Shown: in pieces, positions 25,588-33,574 of the stretch
How positions within the stretch are numbered: position 1 is the stretch's first letter
Layout of the letters: every line of letters begins with the position of its first letter
NCBI GenBank assembly: GCA_938028745.1
Contig: CALIZL010000107.1
Coordinates: 1-33,821 of the forward strand
Source: an uncultured Prevotella sp.
Lineage (GTDB): Bacteria; Bacteroidota; Bacteroidia; Bacteroidales; Bacteroidaceae
Direction of reading: 5' to 3'
DNA: 33,821 nucleotides
The notes under the pieces: model-generated
Told to the model about the DNA's origin: nothing
The model's input: only the letters and a program-made list of their open reading frames with translations
The model's database searches: none
Made by a program: the position numbers and the translations under genes

Positions 25588-25624
25588 AAAAAGGTTGCCT
25601 TTATGGATATAAAGACAACCTTTT
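25588..25624. terminator. Bidirectional terminator between convergent genes
   Basis: AAAAGGTTG (25589-25597) pairs with CAACCTTTT (25616-25624). After a single mismatch, CTTTAT (25599-25604) pairs with ATAAAG (25609-25614) around GGAT. The A-run on one side and T-run on the other make it work for both the 161-aa gene and the C10 protease. Confidence 0.9.
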
Positions 25625-25666
25625 AATATCATTTCTTTTCTGCTTAAAAACGAGGCAAGCTAATGC

Positions 25667-28114
25667 TTATTTCTTCATCACCTTCTTGCCATCTACAATA
25701 TAGATGCCTGCTGGAAGGTCTTCCCAGGCCTGTGTTTGCCGCACTCCTTCTATATTAAAGATGTGCTTTGGGGCTTTGTCCTCTGCTTCAAGCGAGTCGA
25801 TTGTAGTAGTTTTCAAATCGCCAACCGTGTAGAACACATTGCGCTTTGCATTAGGATTCCAAACGTCTTCACGCTTTCCACCTCGTTCAATTTCAAGATG
25901 TATTTCGTAAGCGTGGTTGGGTTTCAACATCGAGGCGTTAAAAGTAACACGTGTTTTGCTTGCATCGTTGGGCTTTTCACAAGGCAGATAAACATTATTT
26001 GCAGAGCCTAAATCAATCCATTTATTTTCTGTCAGGTCGAGCAAACGATAATAAATGCGCCCACGATAGCCTTCTCTGATTTGATATCCAGCCACCCTGG
26101 CATGCACTTGTAAACCTATTTCTTTTATTTTGTTCAGCTGGAAGGTGCTGTAATTGGCGTTAGCACCATCTACTAAGAAGTCTACAAAATTAAATTCAAT
26201 TGTTCCTTGCTGCGGATCGGGCAACACTTCTATTTCAAAAGACTCTTTCATTGTAATGGGAACAATATATTCCGAATTCTTTTTCTTAACCTTTATAGAT
26301 AGGGTTACACTGTATTTACCAGTTTTTAATTTGCCGAAATCGCCAGGATTATTGTATAATGCCTGCATGTTGATGGTGAAAGAGGTGTGCCCAAGACGCT
26401 GTGCAACAACGTTAGGGGTAAGTAAAAAGGCATTATAAACCTTATTGGTTTCAAGGCTTTTAAGCGTCATCACCAAGTCGCCACGCACTTCTTCTCGCCC
26501 AGGGTTATACATGGTGAAACTAAAAGCGCCCATCTTGCCCGAGTCTTCATAGAAAGGAGCAAGCACACTTGGCCTCTTTTCAATAGTAACAACATTTTGG
26601 GGGTTGTTGGTGTTGATGTGAACAGCGTTTGTTGTTAGTTCAACTTCCATCTCGTTGGCGTGGTTAATGGGTTTCCACTCGCCGTTTTTCTTAGTCTGTT
26701 CATCAAGCATTTCAGAGAAGACGGGCACCAAACGATAGTGTCCATTGGGTAAACCTTCAAAGCTAATGTTAGCCAATTCAAAATTCATAGCGGTGAAAAT
26801 GGATGCCCAAACAAGGTTGTCGCTTCCAGAGTTAAATATTTTCACCCGTTCGTTCTTGTGGTTATAAAGTGCCAGTGCAACCTTACCAGTAAACACACCC
26901 AGCTTTCCTTTAACAGGACTATATGAGCCTAACTTTATAATTGAAGCACTCAATTTCTCTGTTCGTGTTGCTTCTGTTTTGCTAATGGTGAATGCAGTGG
27001 TGGTGCGAGCATCCAATCCACGTTCTATTTCCTTAAAAGGAACGGCCTTTCCATCATTGGGATGGGCAAAAACAACAGACATGTCATCCCAAAACGTGCC
27101 ACTAAGCGCAAAGCCCGTAACATTTAAATAAACGGTGTTTATATCAAAATAACCATCGTTTAGTCCTTCCCATCCCCAGTTGGTATGTAGAAAACCACGC
27201 TCATCATAGCCGTCGTAAACATAGGCATGTGGGCCTCCGCAAACCAAAACAGGATAGCCGTTGGATATTTCTTGCATCACTTCTTTGAGGAATTCGTTGG
27301 CAGGCAAGAAGTCTTTATCAAGGAAACGTACCGTATAATCAAACTTATCTCGAAGTGCATTGCACGCATATTGCAAGTTTGAGTCGCTCCCTTTGTGGTA
27401 ATATCTCATGTTAACAGCTTTGCCAATGTCGCGCATCAGCACGCCAACAGCTTGCCTGGAGCGTTCTGAAAACATCTTGTTAGAGGTGTCTTTCATATCA
27501 TCCCACCAATAAGTAGGACTCTTCCTAGCTTCGTCGCCCTCTTTTTTAACATACCCTGTAGGACGTTTTTTGGGCCATTTGTGGTGGTACATCACTTGTG
27601 CTGTTGCAGTTGCTACACAGCCAGTAGGCGTTGTTTTGCCATCAATTTTAAGCGTATATTTGTTATAAGGAAAATACTGGCTCCACTTACAAGTAAGCAA
27701 TGGCTCCACCTTTCGCTTGATGTGCATCTGCGTTGTAGGTGTTTGTACGTTGTTTTTGCGTACGGCTTTCACCACACTTTCATAATCTTTTAGAAACTTC
27801 TTGAAGTATGGTGGTTGCTCGTCGCTATTCTTCGACATGTTATCTCCATAGCCAACCAATTCGTTTAGTTTGCTTTCTCCTGATATGATGACGAACTTTT
27901 TATCGCTCGAACTCGTGAAGACGTAATATGCAGGTTGCTCATTAGCTTGTGAAGAGCGCGTTACAGGTGTGTTCTTCGATAACGTTGGGTTGTTGATGTA
28001 CTTCGACGCAATGTTCAAGGCTTGGCCTTTTGTTATTGGATTGGCGTTCGAAAGCACGGCAGTTGATAGCATTGCAAGTGCCATAAACAATGTTCTTTTC
28101 ATCTGTTTGCTCAT
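25667..28114 (-). CDS. Secreted C10 family cysteine protease (interpain/streptopain-like)
   Basis: An 815-aa exported protease. Signal peptide about 1-24 (LSTAVLSNA), then a Spi-like/propeptide region to about 130 (ITKGQALNIASKYI; KFVIISGESKLNELVGYG). The papain-like C10 catalytic domain follows: C166 in TPTGCVATATAQVM and H296 in GGPHAYVYDGYD, with TNWGWEG shortly after. The 450 residues beyond look like beta-sandwich repeats. The tail (HIFNIEGVRQ ... LPAGIYIVDGKKVMKK) resembles Bacteroidetes C-terminal sorting tails used by the type IX secretion system; that is by resemblance only. Prevotella interpain A and streptococcal SpeB are family members. Own promoter at 28337-28368 with a leader of about 215 nt. 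An alternative start is M5 (28102). Confidence 0.93.
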   Translation of the reverse strand: MSKQMKRTLFMALAMLSTAVLSNANPITKGQALNIASKYINNPTLSKNTPVTRSSQANEQPAYYVFTSSSDKKFVIISGESKLNELVGYGDNMSKNSDEQPPYFKKFLKDYESVVKAVRKNNVQTPTTQMHIKRKVEPLLTCKWSQYFPYNKYTLKIDGKTTPTGCVATATAQVMYHHKWPKKRPTGYVKKEGDEARKSPTYWWDDMKDTSNKMFSERSRQAVGVLMRDIGKAVNMRYYHKGSDSNLQYACNALRDKFDYTVRFLDKDFLPANEFLKEVMQEISNGYPVLVCGGPHAYVYDGYDERGFLHTNWGWEGLNDGYFDINTVYLNVTGFALSGTFWDDMSVVFAHPNDGKAVPFKEIERGLDARTTTAFTISKTEATRTEKLSASIIKLGSYSPVKGKLGVFTGKVALALYNHKNERVKIFNSGSDNLVWASIFTAMNFELANISFEGLPNGHYRLVPVFSEMLDEQTKKNGEWKPINHANEMEVELTTNAVHINTNNPQNVVTIEKRPSVLAPFYEDSGKMGAFSFTMYNPGREEVRGDLVMTLKSLETNKVYNAFLLTPNVVAQRLGHTSFTINMQALYNNPGDFGKLKTGKYSVTLSIKVKKKNSEYIVPITMKESFEIEVLPDPQQGTIEFNFVDFLVDGANANYSTFQLNKIKEIGLQVHARVAGYQIREGYRGRIYYRLLDLTENKWIDLGSANNVYLPCEKPNDASKTRVTFNASMLKPNHAYEIHLEIERGGKREDVWNPNAKRNVFYTVGDLKTTTIDSLEAEDKAPKHIFNIEGVRQTQAWEDLPAGIYIVDGKKVMKK

Positions 28115-28336
28115 TTTTATATTAATTATTTTGGCTTTTATGTGTGATTGTTACATTAATTAACGTGCGTTTGGGTTTCAAGCTTAAAGAGGACACGGGC
28201 CATTTGGCCTGCTTAGGCGGCGGTTTAGGAAATACAAAAAATCCAGTTTCGCCTCGGGTAAGCATTGGTCTGTCAACTTTATTGTGAGTGCGTAGCCTCA
28301 TAAATGCTTTTCATCACAGTGTCGCTTTACGCGATG

Positions 28337-28368
28337 CAAAAGTAATATTATTTCTTTTAACTTACAAA
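28337..28368 (-). promoter_or_regulatory. Promoter of the C10 protease
   Basis: On the minus strand TTTG (28365-28368), 20 bp, TACTTTTG (28337-28344). The predicted start near 28330 leaves a leader of about 215 nt before the ATG at 28114. Within that leader I see only a short GGCC-ATTT-GGCC dyad near 28198-28209. The remaining intergenic stretch to 28592 shows nothing else clear. Confidence 0.75.
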
Positions 28369-28592
28369 TTCACATTCGTTAAATATCAAATACATTTAAA
28401 ATTTAACAGTGGGGCGATGAAATGTAGGATATTTCTGGTTTAAAACAGACAAAAGAGGGGAGGCGTTCATCAGGCTGATACCGTCTTCTTAGCACAACTT
28501 TCTTTTGGGGCTATTATTAAGTACGTAAAGGACAATGGTGCGTTAGTGCGCAAACGAAGATGTATCGTATTAAACAAAAAAAAGCAAAAACA

Positions 28593-28624
28593 TTTGGGGA
28601 TGTGCCTTAAAGTCGTTAAATTTG
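28593..28624 (+). promoter_or_regulatory. Promoter of rpoD
   Basis: TTTG at 28593-28596, 20 bp, TAAATTTG at 28617-28624. Full consensus match; transcription should start about 18 nt before the ATG at 28650. Confidence 0.8.
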
Positions 28625-28649
28625 CAATCAAGCATAAAAGTAACGCTTA

Positions 28650-29513
28650 ATGAGACAGCTGAAAATCACGAAATCGATAACGAACAGGGAGAGTGACTCG
28701 CTGGACAAATACCTACAAGAGATAGGCCACGAGGAGCTAATTTCTGTAGAAGAGGAAGTTGAATTGGCACAACGCATCAAAAAAGGCGACAGAAAAGCCT
28801 TGGAGAAGCTAACCAAAGCCAACTTGCGGTTTGTTGTGTCTGTTGCCAAACAGTACCAAAACCAAGGGTTAAGCCTGCAAGACCTCATCAACGAGGGCAA
28901 TGTGGGCTTGATAAAAGCTGCCGAAAAATTCGACGAGACCCGCGGTTTCAAGTTCATTTCGTATGCTGTATGGTGGATTAGGCAAAGCATTTTGCAGGCC
29001 ATTGCCGAGCAAAGCCGCATTGTTCGCTTGCCATTGAACCAAGTTGGGTCGGTAAACAAAATCAACAAGATACTTAGCAAGTTCGAACAAGAGAACGAAC
29101 GTAGGCCAAGCATAAATGAAATAGCCGAAAAAACCGACTTGCCCGAAGACAAGATTGAGGATGCCATCAAGGTTACAGGCCGACATATCTCGGTTGACGC
29201 ACCTTTTGTGGACGGCGAAGACAATAGCTTGCTAGACCTGCTAGCCAATACCGACACGCCAACAGTGGACAACGAATTGGTTAAAGAGTCGCTGCGCGCC
29301 GAAATTGCAGATGCTTTGCAATACCTCAATGAGCGCGAACGCAATGTTATCGAAGCCTTCTTCGGCATCAACCAGATGGAAATGACGCTCGAAGAGATTG
29401 GCGACAAGTATGGTTTAACCCGCGAAAGAGTAAGGCAGATAAAGGAAAAAGCCATAAGAAGACTAAGAAGCAACACCAAAAACAAGATGCTCAAAACCTA
29501 TCTTGGGCAGTAA
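28650..29513 (+). CDS. rpoD: Primary RNA polymerase sigma factor (sigma-70 / SigA type)
   Basis: A 287-aa group 1 sigma factor of the short Bacteroidetes form, without region 1.1. Region 1.2 starts at DSLDKYLQEIG (about 16-26). Region 2 includes NLRFVVSVAKQYQ, DLINEGNVGLIKAAEKFD and the promoter-melting FISYAVWWIRQSI. Region 3 spans about 130-205, and region 4.2 is TLEEIGDKYGLTRERVRQIKEKA-type helix-turn-helix (given in parts, about 248-270). Its own promoter is of the TTTG/TAnnTTTG type that this sigma factor recognises in Bacteroidetes. Downstream, the 134-aa gene follows after 96 bp with no promoter seen between. Confidence 0.97.
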   Translation: MRQLKITKSITNRESDSLDKYLQEIGHEELISVEEEVELAQRIKKGDRKALEKLTKANLRFVVSVAKQYQNQGLSLQDLINEGNVGLIKAAEKFDETRGFKFISYAVWWIRQSILQAIAEQSRIVRLPLNQVGSVNKINKILSKFEQENERRPSINEIAEKTDLPEDKIEDAIKVTGRHISVDAPFVDGEDNSLLDLLANTDTPTVDNELVKESLRAEIADALQYLNERERNVIEAFFGINQMEMTLEEIGDKYGLTRERVRQIKEKAIRRLRSNTKNKMLKTYLGQ

Positions 29514-29581
29514 AAAGGGGTGTGTAAACGATAGGGCACTAGGCAGAAAAGCTCTTGTTGCTCAGCAGAATGAAGAGTAAA

Positions 29582-29609
29582 GGCGGACTTCCGCCATATA
29601 ATTAAGGAG
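29582..29609 (+). promoter_or_regulatory. Small hairpin and AAGGAG touching a start codon
   Basis: GGCGG (29582-29586), ACTT, CCGCC (29591-29595), then AAGGAG at 29604-29609 directly abutting the ATG at 29610. The zero spacing means the AAGGAG cannot act as a normal ribosome binding site for this ATG. Confidence 0.45.
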
Positions 29610-30014
29610 ATGATACAATTTAAAAGATACGTTTTAGTAGCAATGATTTTGCTTGCCGTAGGCGCAACAGCCTCGGCCAAATTGGTTCAAACCAAGGTGT
29701 ACATGTTTGGGATGGCAGCATCGTTCAATGACTCCACAGCTTATTTCACCGATGTTCAAGAGGTCGACGCCTGGATTAACGACAAGGGAAAGTTCTTGTA
29801 TAGTCGTGAGAACTACTCTTATCAACTTCGCGATTACCTTCAATCGCAAGGCTTTGCCAACGCCACCTGCATCACTTGCTTTGCCCTTTCGCGTAAGAAA
29901 GCCGAGAAAAAGTATGCCACTCTGTTGAAGAAAAGCGCAGCAAGGGGCGATGCCAATGTGCGTTATCTCAAAGAATCAGAGTTTAAATACGACGCCATTG
30001 TGCCCGAAAAGTAA
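29610..30014 (+). CDS. Small exported protein of unknown function, 134 aa
   Basis: A clear signal peptide (about 1-23, ending GATASA) followed by a soluble domain of about 110 residues with a CITC pair and a lysine-rich helix (SRKKAEKKYATLLKK). I do not recognise the family. It lies between rpoD and the HPrK-like cassette. A hairpin at 30073-30107 may end its transcript. Confidence 0.8.
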   Translation: MIQFKRYVLVAMILLAVGATASAKLVQTKVYMFGMAASFNDSTAYFTDVQEVDAWINDKGKFLYSRENYSYQLRDYLQSQGFANATCITCFALSRKKAEKKYATLLKKSAARGDANVRYLKESEFKYDAIVPEK

Positions 30015-30072
30015 GGATAGCTAGGTTATAGGCTACCGAAAATGGATGCACGGCACACAAACAAGGGAAGGT

Positions 30073-30107
30073 TGGCACCATGCCTATTAAGGCTGTGCCG
30101 TCTTTCT
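30073..30107 (+). terminator. Likely terminator after the 134-aa gene
   Basis: GGCAC, CAT, GCCT, ATTA, AGGC, T, GTGCC: two nested stems of five and four bp with a four-base loop, followed by GTCTTTCTG. An upstream ACGGCAC near 30044 could compete for the same 3' arm. Its presence argues against the earlier possible start (30080) of the next gene. Confidence 0.5.
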
Positions 30108-30151
30108 GCCAAACGCACAGAAACGTACTCACACGGAGAACAACATCATTG

Positions 30152-31033
30152 ATGACTCATTATTTTAACATCGCCGAACACGATATTAACGTTGTTTTCG
30201 AAGACACAACGCCAATAGACGGGGCACTCATCCAGTCGTTAGAACCTTTCAGAGTTGAAAGTAAGCCCAAAGACCTGCTTTTGCAACTCATCGTAACCAA
30301 CGACTTGGAGCCTTTTTCGCCCGAAGACACCGAACTGATAAGGGATATAGACACTGGTAACGGCATGACCCTCGTAGACGTTTTGCCCACGGGGGGCTAC
30401 CAATTTCACATCCGCAACCTGCAAGGCAAGCTCTGTTGCCTGCTCCATACCAACAAAGACTTTTCGCTTTGTCGTTGTAAACTGGAAGGCAACTATAACA
30501 TGCGCAACTTCGGTTTGAACAATGCGCTGATGCTTACATACGCTTTTGCCGGGTCGTTTAGGCAAACGTTGCTCATCCATGCCTCGCTCGTTCGGCACGA
30601 AAGCCGTGGCTATGCCTTTACAGCCAAGAGCGGTACAGGCAAAAGCACGCACGTAAGTCTTTGGCTACGCTACATTCCCAACTGCGATTTAATGAACGAC
30701 GACAACCCCATTGTGCGTGTCATTGATGGCAAACCCTACATCTATGGCAGTCCTTGGAGCGGCAAGACGCCTTGCTATCGCAACGTGAAAGCCGAACTGG
30801 GAGCCATTTCGCGCATCGATCGCGCAAAGGCAAACAGCGTTGAGCAGCTTAGGCCCATCGAGGCTTTTGCCTCATTGCTGCCCTCGTGTTCTACGATGAA
30901 ATGGGATAAAGAGGTGTTCAACAACACGTGCGACACCGTTACAAAGATTATAGAGACAACAGGCATTTATACCATTCACTGCCTGCCCAACAAAGATGCA
31001 GCCTTGTTATGCCAACAAACCATAGCGAAATAA
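30152..31033 (+). CDS. HPr kinase-like P-loop protein (HPrK-like serine kinase family)
   Basis: 293 aa from the ATG at 30152. The C-terminal half matches the kinase domain of HPr kinase/phosphorylase: an IHASLV strand with H143, Walker A AKSGTGKST (158-166), NDDNP with D183/D184, and GSPWSGKT (199-206), typical of the HPrK-like group found beside PqqD proteins. No HPr is visible here, and the signature loop of true HPrK is not evident, so a role in carbon catabolite control is unlikely. A longer ORF begins at 30080, but the added residues lie over a terminator-like hairpin. It overlaps the next gene by 25 bp, so the two are translationally linked. Confidence 0.85.
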   Translation: MTHYFNIAEHDINVVFEDTTPIDGALIQSLEPFRVESKPKDLLLQLIVTNDLEPFSPEDTELIRDIDTGNGMTLVDVLPTGGYQFHIRNLQGKLCCLLHTNKDFSLCRCKLEGNYNMRNFGLNNALMLTYAFAGSFRQTLLIHASLVRHESRGYAFTAKSGTGKSTHVSLWLRYIPNCDLMNDDNPIVRVIDGKPYIYGSPWSGKTPCYRNVKAELGAISRIDRAKANSVEQLRPIEAFASLLPSCSTMKWDKEVFNNTCDTVTKIIETTGIYTIHCLPNKDAALLCQQTIAK

Positions 31034-31494
31034 GAGAATTACAGTTCGAAAACGCCCTTTTCTTACCCCAAGTGGCCAACTTCTTAGAAGAAGGACACAC
31101 GGTAACCATTGGGCTAAAGGGGTTCAGTATGCGTCCTTTTCTCGAACACAACCGCGACAAGGCTCTGCTTAGCAAGCCCACTACGATACAAAAAGGCGAT
31201 GCCGTGTTGGCTGAAATATCCCCTGGCGTGTTTGTACTTCACCGCATAATCAAGATAGAGGGCGACGACATAACCCTGCGCGGAGACGGAAATTTAAACA
31301 TAGAGAAGTGCAAACGAGCCGATGTAAGGGGCTTTGTTTTGGGTTTTTACCGAAAAGGAAGACAAACATTAGATAAGACCAACAGTGTTAAATGGCGTGT
31401 TTATTCAGCCTTATGGACGGGTTTGTTTCCGTTACGCAGATACTTGTTGGCTTTTTACACAAGAATTTGGATGCGTTTGTTCGGACCTATTTAA
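31009..31494 (+). CDS. S26B (Sec11/SipW-like) serine peptidase family protein
   Basis: 161 aa from the ATG at 31009. The nucleophile motif GFSMRPFL gives S40. VLHRIIKIEGD gives H78 in place of the lysine of typical bacterial signal peptidase I, and LRGDGN gives D93. This Ser-His-Asp layout is that of the Sec11/SipW group. Hydrophobic segments near the C-terminus (WTGLFPLRRYLLAFYTRIW) may bind the membrane. The reading frame stays open upstream to 30928, but those residues overlap the kinase gene in another frame. It sits between the HPrK-like and PqqD genes (37 bp gap to PqqD). Likely a peptide-processing enzyme; the substrate is unknown. Confidence 0.85.
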   Translation: MPTNHSEIRELQFENALFLPQVANFLEEGHTVTIGLKGFSMRPFLEHNRDKALLSKPTTIQKGDAVLAEISPGVFVLHRIIKIEGDDITLRGDGNLNIEKCKRADVRGFVLGFYRKGRQTLDKTNSVKWRVYSALWTGLFPLRRYLLAFYTRIWMRLFGPI

Positions 31495-31530
31495 ACCCAA
31501 CAGTAACGTATTCGCAACATACATACATTT

Positions 31531-31800
31531 ATGAAAAAGAAAGTAGGATTTAAATTGCGCTCCATCTGTGGTGAGCAAGTTATTGTGGCCGAAGGCAAAG
31601 AGAACATCGACTTCAGCAAGATTATTAGCATGAACGAAACGTCGGCATACCTTTGGGAAGCTGTTGAAGGCAAAGAATTTACGGCAGACACCTTAGCCAA
31701 ATTGCTTACGGAGCAATACGACGTTCAGTACAATGTGGCCTTTAACGATTGCCTAGAACTCATCGTTAAGTGGGAAGAGGCAGGCATTATCGAACCATAA
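31531..31800 (+). CDS. PqqD family protein (RiPP recognition element-like)
   Basis: An 89-aa protein with the PqqD fold pattern: N-terminal strands (FKLRSICGEQVIVAEGKENI), MNETSAYLWEAVEG and a helical C-terminus (TADTLAKLLTEQYDV ... ECLELIVKWEEAGII-like end). PqqD-type domains bind the leader of precursor peptides and deliver them to modifying enzymes. It is the third gene of the HPrK-like / peptidase / PqqD run. No radical SAM or other modifying enzyme and no obvious precursor ORF lies next to it within the window. Confidence 0.9.
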   Translation: MKKKVGFKLRSICGEQVIVAEGKENIDFSKIISMNETSAYLWEAVEGKEFTADTLAKLLTEQYDVQYNVAFNDCLELIVKWEEAGIIEP

Positions 31801-32046
31801 CTTGGCATAATTGCGTCTTATTTTGGTCTATTTCCCCCTCATAGGGCATCGTTAAGACATTTCTTTTCAGCATATATGGCGACCTATGTGCCTATGATAA
31901 AGGCCATCTTGTCGCTCTCGCAGTCCATTCGAGCCGTATCCAGATTATCCGGGCACGGCTCGAATGCGTTATGGTGTGCCCTCATTCAAGACCATTGCAT
32001 GATGGTTTTGTCGTTCGCCCCATGTTCACTTTCCCCGATTTTATCG
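31801..32046. other. Non-coding gap with a long perfect hairpin
   Basis: The gap contains a perfect 12-bp inverted repeat: 31926-31937 with 31955-31966, loop 17 nt. No T-run follows on either strand, so it is not a standard terminator. An open frame starting at 31876 runs through the gap into the next gene but has no family features before 32077. Confidence 0.6.
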
Positions 32047-32054
32047 TATCTTTG
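32047..32054 (+). promoter_or_regulatory. -7 box upstream of the ATP-grasp-like gene
   Basis: TATCTTTG matches TAnnTTTG. No TTTG at the usual -33 spacing. Predicted start near 32061, 16 nt before the ATG at 32077. Confidence 0.55.
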
Positions 32055-32076
32055 CAGTATAAATCAAGTAACAACA

Positions 32077-33210
32077 ATGACACTACATATCTTCAACCCT
32101 GATCACGACTTGGTGTTGGCAGCTGGCAACGACCATTTCACTCCTCCCAAAGCTGCTCGCGACCTATACGCCGACTTGGGATTTCTGCCTGCTTTGTGGG
32201 CGAAAGCTGGCGACTTGGTGCTTGTTGCCGATACGGGAGCAGCACACGAACGACTGCGACACATAAAGGGAAGAACCAAAGGCGTGCTGCTTGTCGACCG
32301 CGATACGCTGCAACGTGCATTCGCCAGCGGTACAATTGCACCGGAGCAACTAGACTTCGCACCTTGGGGTTGGGACAAAAACGTAAAAGAACTGCTTGTT
32401 GGCATCGGCATTAACGAAGATGTTCTGCCATCGGCCCAATGGTTGGAAGACGTAAGGACCATCAGTTCGCGGCAATGGATGTCGCACAATGTATTGCCCG
32501 AACTGATAACAAGACTAAACAACCTTTATCCCAACAAGTTTACTGGCACCTCTTTTGTGGTGCAATCAATGGCTCAATTGCACACGCTCTTGCAAGAACA
32601 CCCCCTTGTTGTGGTAAAGGCGCCGTGGAGCAGTAGCGGCAGGGGTATACGTTATATTGAGAATAAGCCCGACCCTTCCACCGAGGGATGGTGCGCCAAC
32701 ATCATAGAGAAGCAAGGTTGCGCAACGCTCGAACCCTATTACAATAAGGTTCGCGACTTCGGAATGGAGTTTAACGTCAATGCCGACGGCAGTATAGACT
32801 ATCTGGGCTTGTCTATCTTCAAGACGTCTAAGCGCACGTATACGGGCAGTTTGCTTGCTACCGAAGACACGAAGTTAGAATACCTGTCGCAGTATACAGA
32901 CGTTTCTATGCTGAGAGCAGTTTCCGAAACGATAAAAACAATGCTACCGGCTTTGTTGTTAAACAAGTATGTTGGACCGTTGGGCATAGACATGATGCTA
33001 GTAAGGCAAGAAGGCACGAACAATTTGGCCATTCACCCCTGCGTGGAAATCAATCTGCGCCACACAATGGGCCATGTTGCCTTATCTTTATCGCCATCGC
33101 CGCTAGAACCGCAACGGCTAATGAGCATCGACCATAGTCGTGGCGCATACCACCTAAGATTGCACACCCTTAACGATGGGTTGTTGAATACAAGTATAGC
33201 TCGCATATAG
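32077..33210 (+). CDS. ATP-grasp-like protein of unknown substrate
   Basis: 377 aa from the ATG at 32077 (MTLHIFNPDHD). ATP-grasp features: VVVKAPWSSSGRGI (178-191) with K181 and a glycine loop, GPLGIDMML with D305, and the metal-binding CVEINLRHTMGH with E324, N326 and R328. Closely similar N-termini (HIFNPDHD-LA, LGFLPALWA) occur in conserved Bacteroidetes proteins of unknown function, by memory of the family. The -7 box at 32047-32054 and the 276-bp gap suggest its own unit, separate from the PqqD run. It probably joins a carboxylate to an amine or thiol; the substrates cannot be told. Confidence 0.82.
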   Translation: MTLHIFNPDHDLVLAAGNDHFTPPKAARDLYADLGFLPALWAKAGDLVLVADTGAAHERLRHIKGRTKGVLLVDRDTLQRAFASGTIAPEQLDFAPWGWDKNVKELLVGIGINEDVLPSAQWLEDVRTISSRQWMSHNVLPELITRLNNLYPNKFTGTSFVVQSMAQLHTLLQEHPLVVVKAPWSSSGRGIRYIENKPDPSTEGWCANIIEKQGCATLEPYYNKVRDFGMEFNVNADGSIDYLGLSIFKTSKRTYTGSLLATEDTKLEYLSQYTDVSMLRAVSETIKTMLPALLLNKYVGPLGIDMMLVRQEGTNNLAIHPCVEINLRHTMGHVALSLSPSPLEPQRLMSIDHSRGAYHLRLHTLNDGLLNTSIARI

Positions 33211-33253
33211 ACGGCAGATGCCACCCTGAACATGATACGTTAAAACATTACGC

Positions 33254-33454
33254 TTAACTCCCAATCGGACATCAAACCGCTTATCAAATATCACATGTTG
33301 TTTGCATCGCTTGCTGTCCACTCCTCGTTTGCTTATCGGCATCTTGCCTGTCATTTTCTCTTTACGTAGCCCGCTACGCATTCAAGAATAAGGCAGACAA
33401 TATGCCCAACAACACACAAAATCTGAACAGGCTCTAACGTCCGATTGGGGTTAA
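33254..33454. repeat. F2 palindromic element, copy 3 (best preserved)
   Basis: A 201-bp element with terminal inverted repeats TTAACTCCCAATCGGAC (33254-33270) and GTCCGATTGGGGTTAA (33439-33454). The centre is a second palindrome: GGCAT (33338-33342) with ATGCC (33402-33406), inner TGCCT/AGGCA, and apical CGTAG (33365-33369) with CTACG (33374-33378). No ORF and no clear target-site duplication. MITE-like or REP-like. Confidence 0.8.
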
Positions 33455-33574
33455 ATGATAAGTCATTAATACGTAATGCCTTTTAGAAGTATATCCCAAA
33501 TCAAAGTTGCTAATTTCTTCTAGTCTGAGAGATCTTGGTTATAACCCCAACCGATCATTGGAAACTTACATAGA

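Noticed and set aside
28628..29494. 288-aa antisense ORF over rpoD
   Set aside because: Shadow of the sigma factor gene; low-complexity Ser/Leu-rich translation with no motifs.
30080..30151. 24-residue extension of the HPrK-like protein
   Set aside because: Lies on a terminator-like hairpin; the residues lack family character.
31876..32076. 67-residue N-terminal extension of the ATP-grasp-like protein
   Set aside because: Runs over a hairpin and a -7 box; family similarity starts exactly at MTLHIF (32077).
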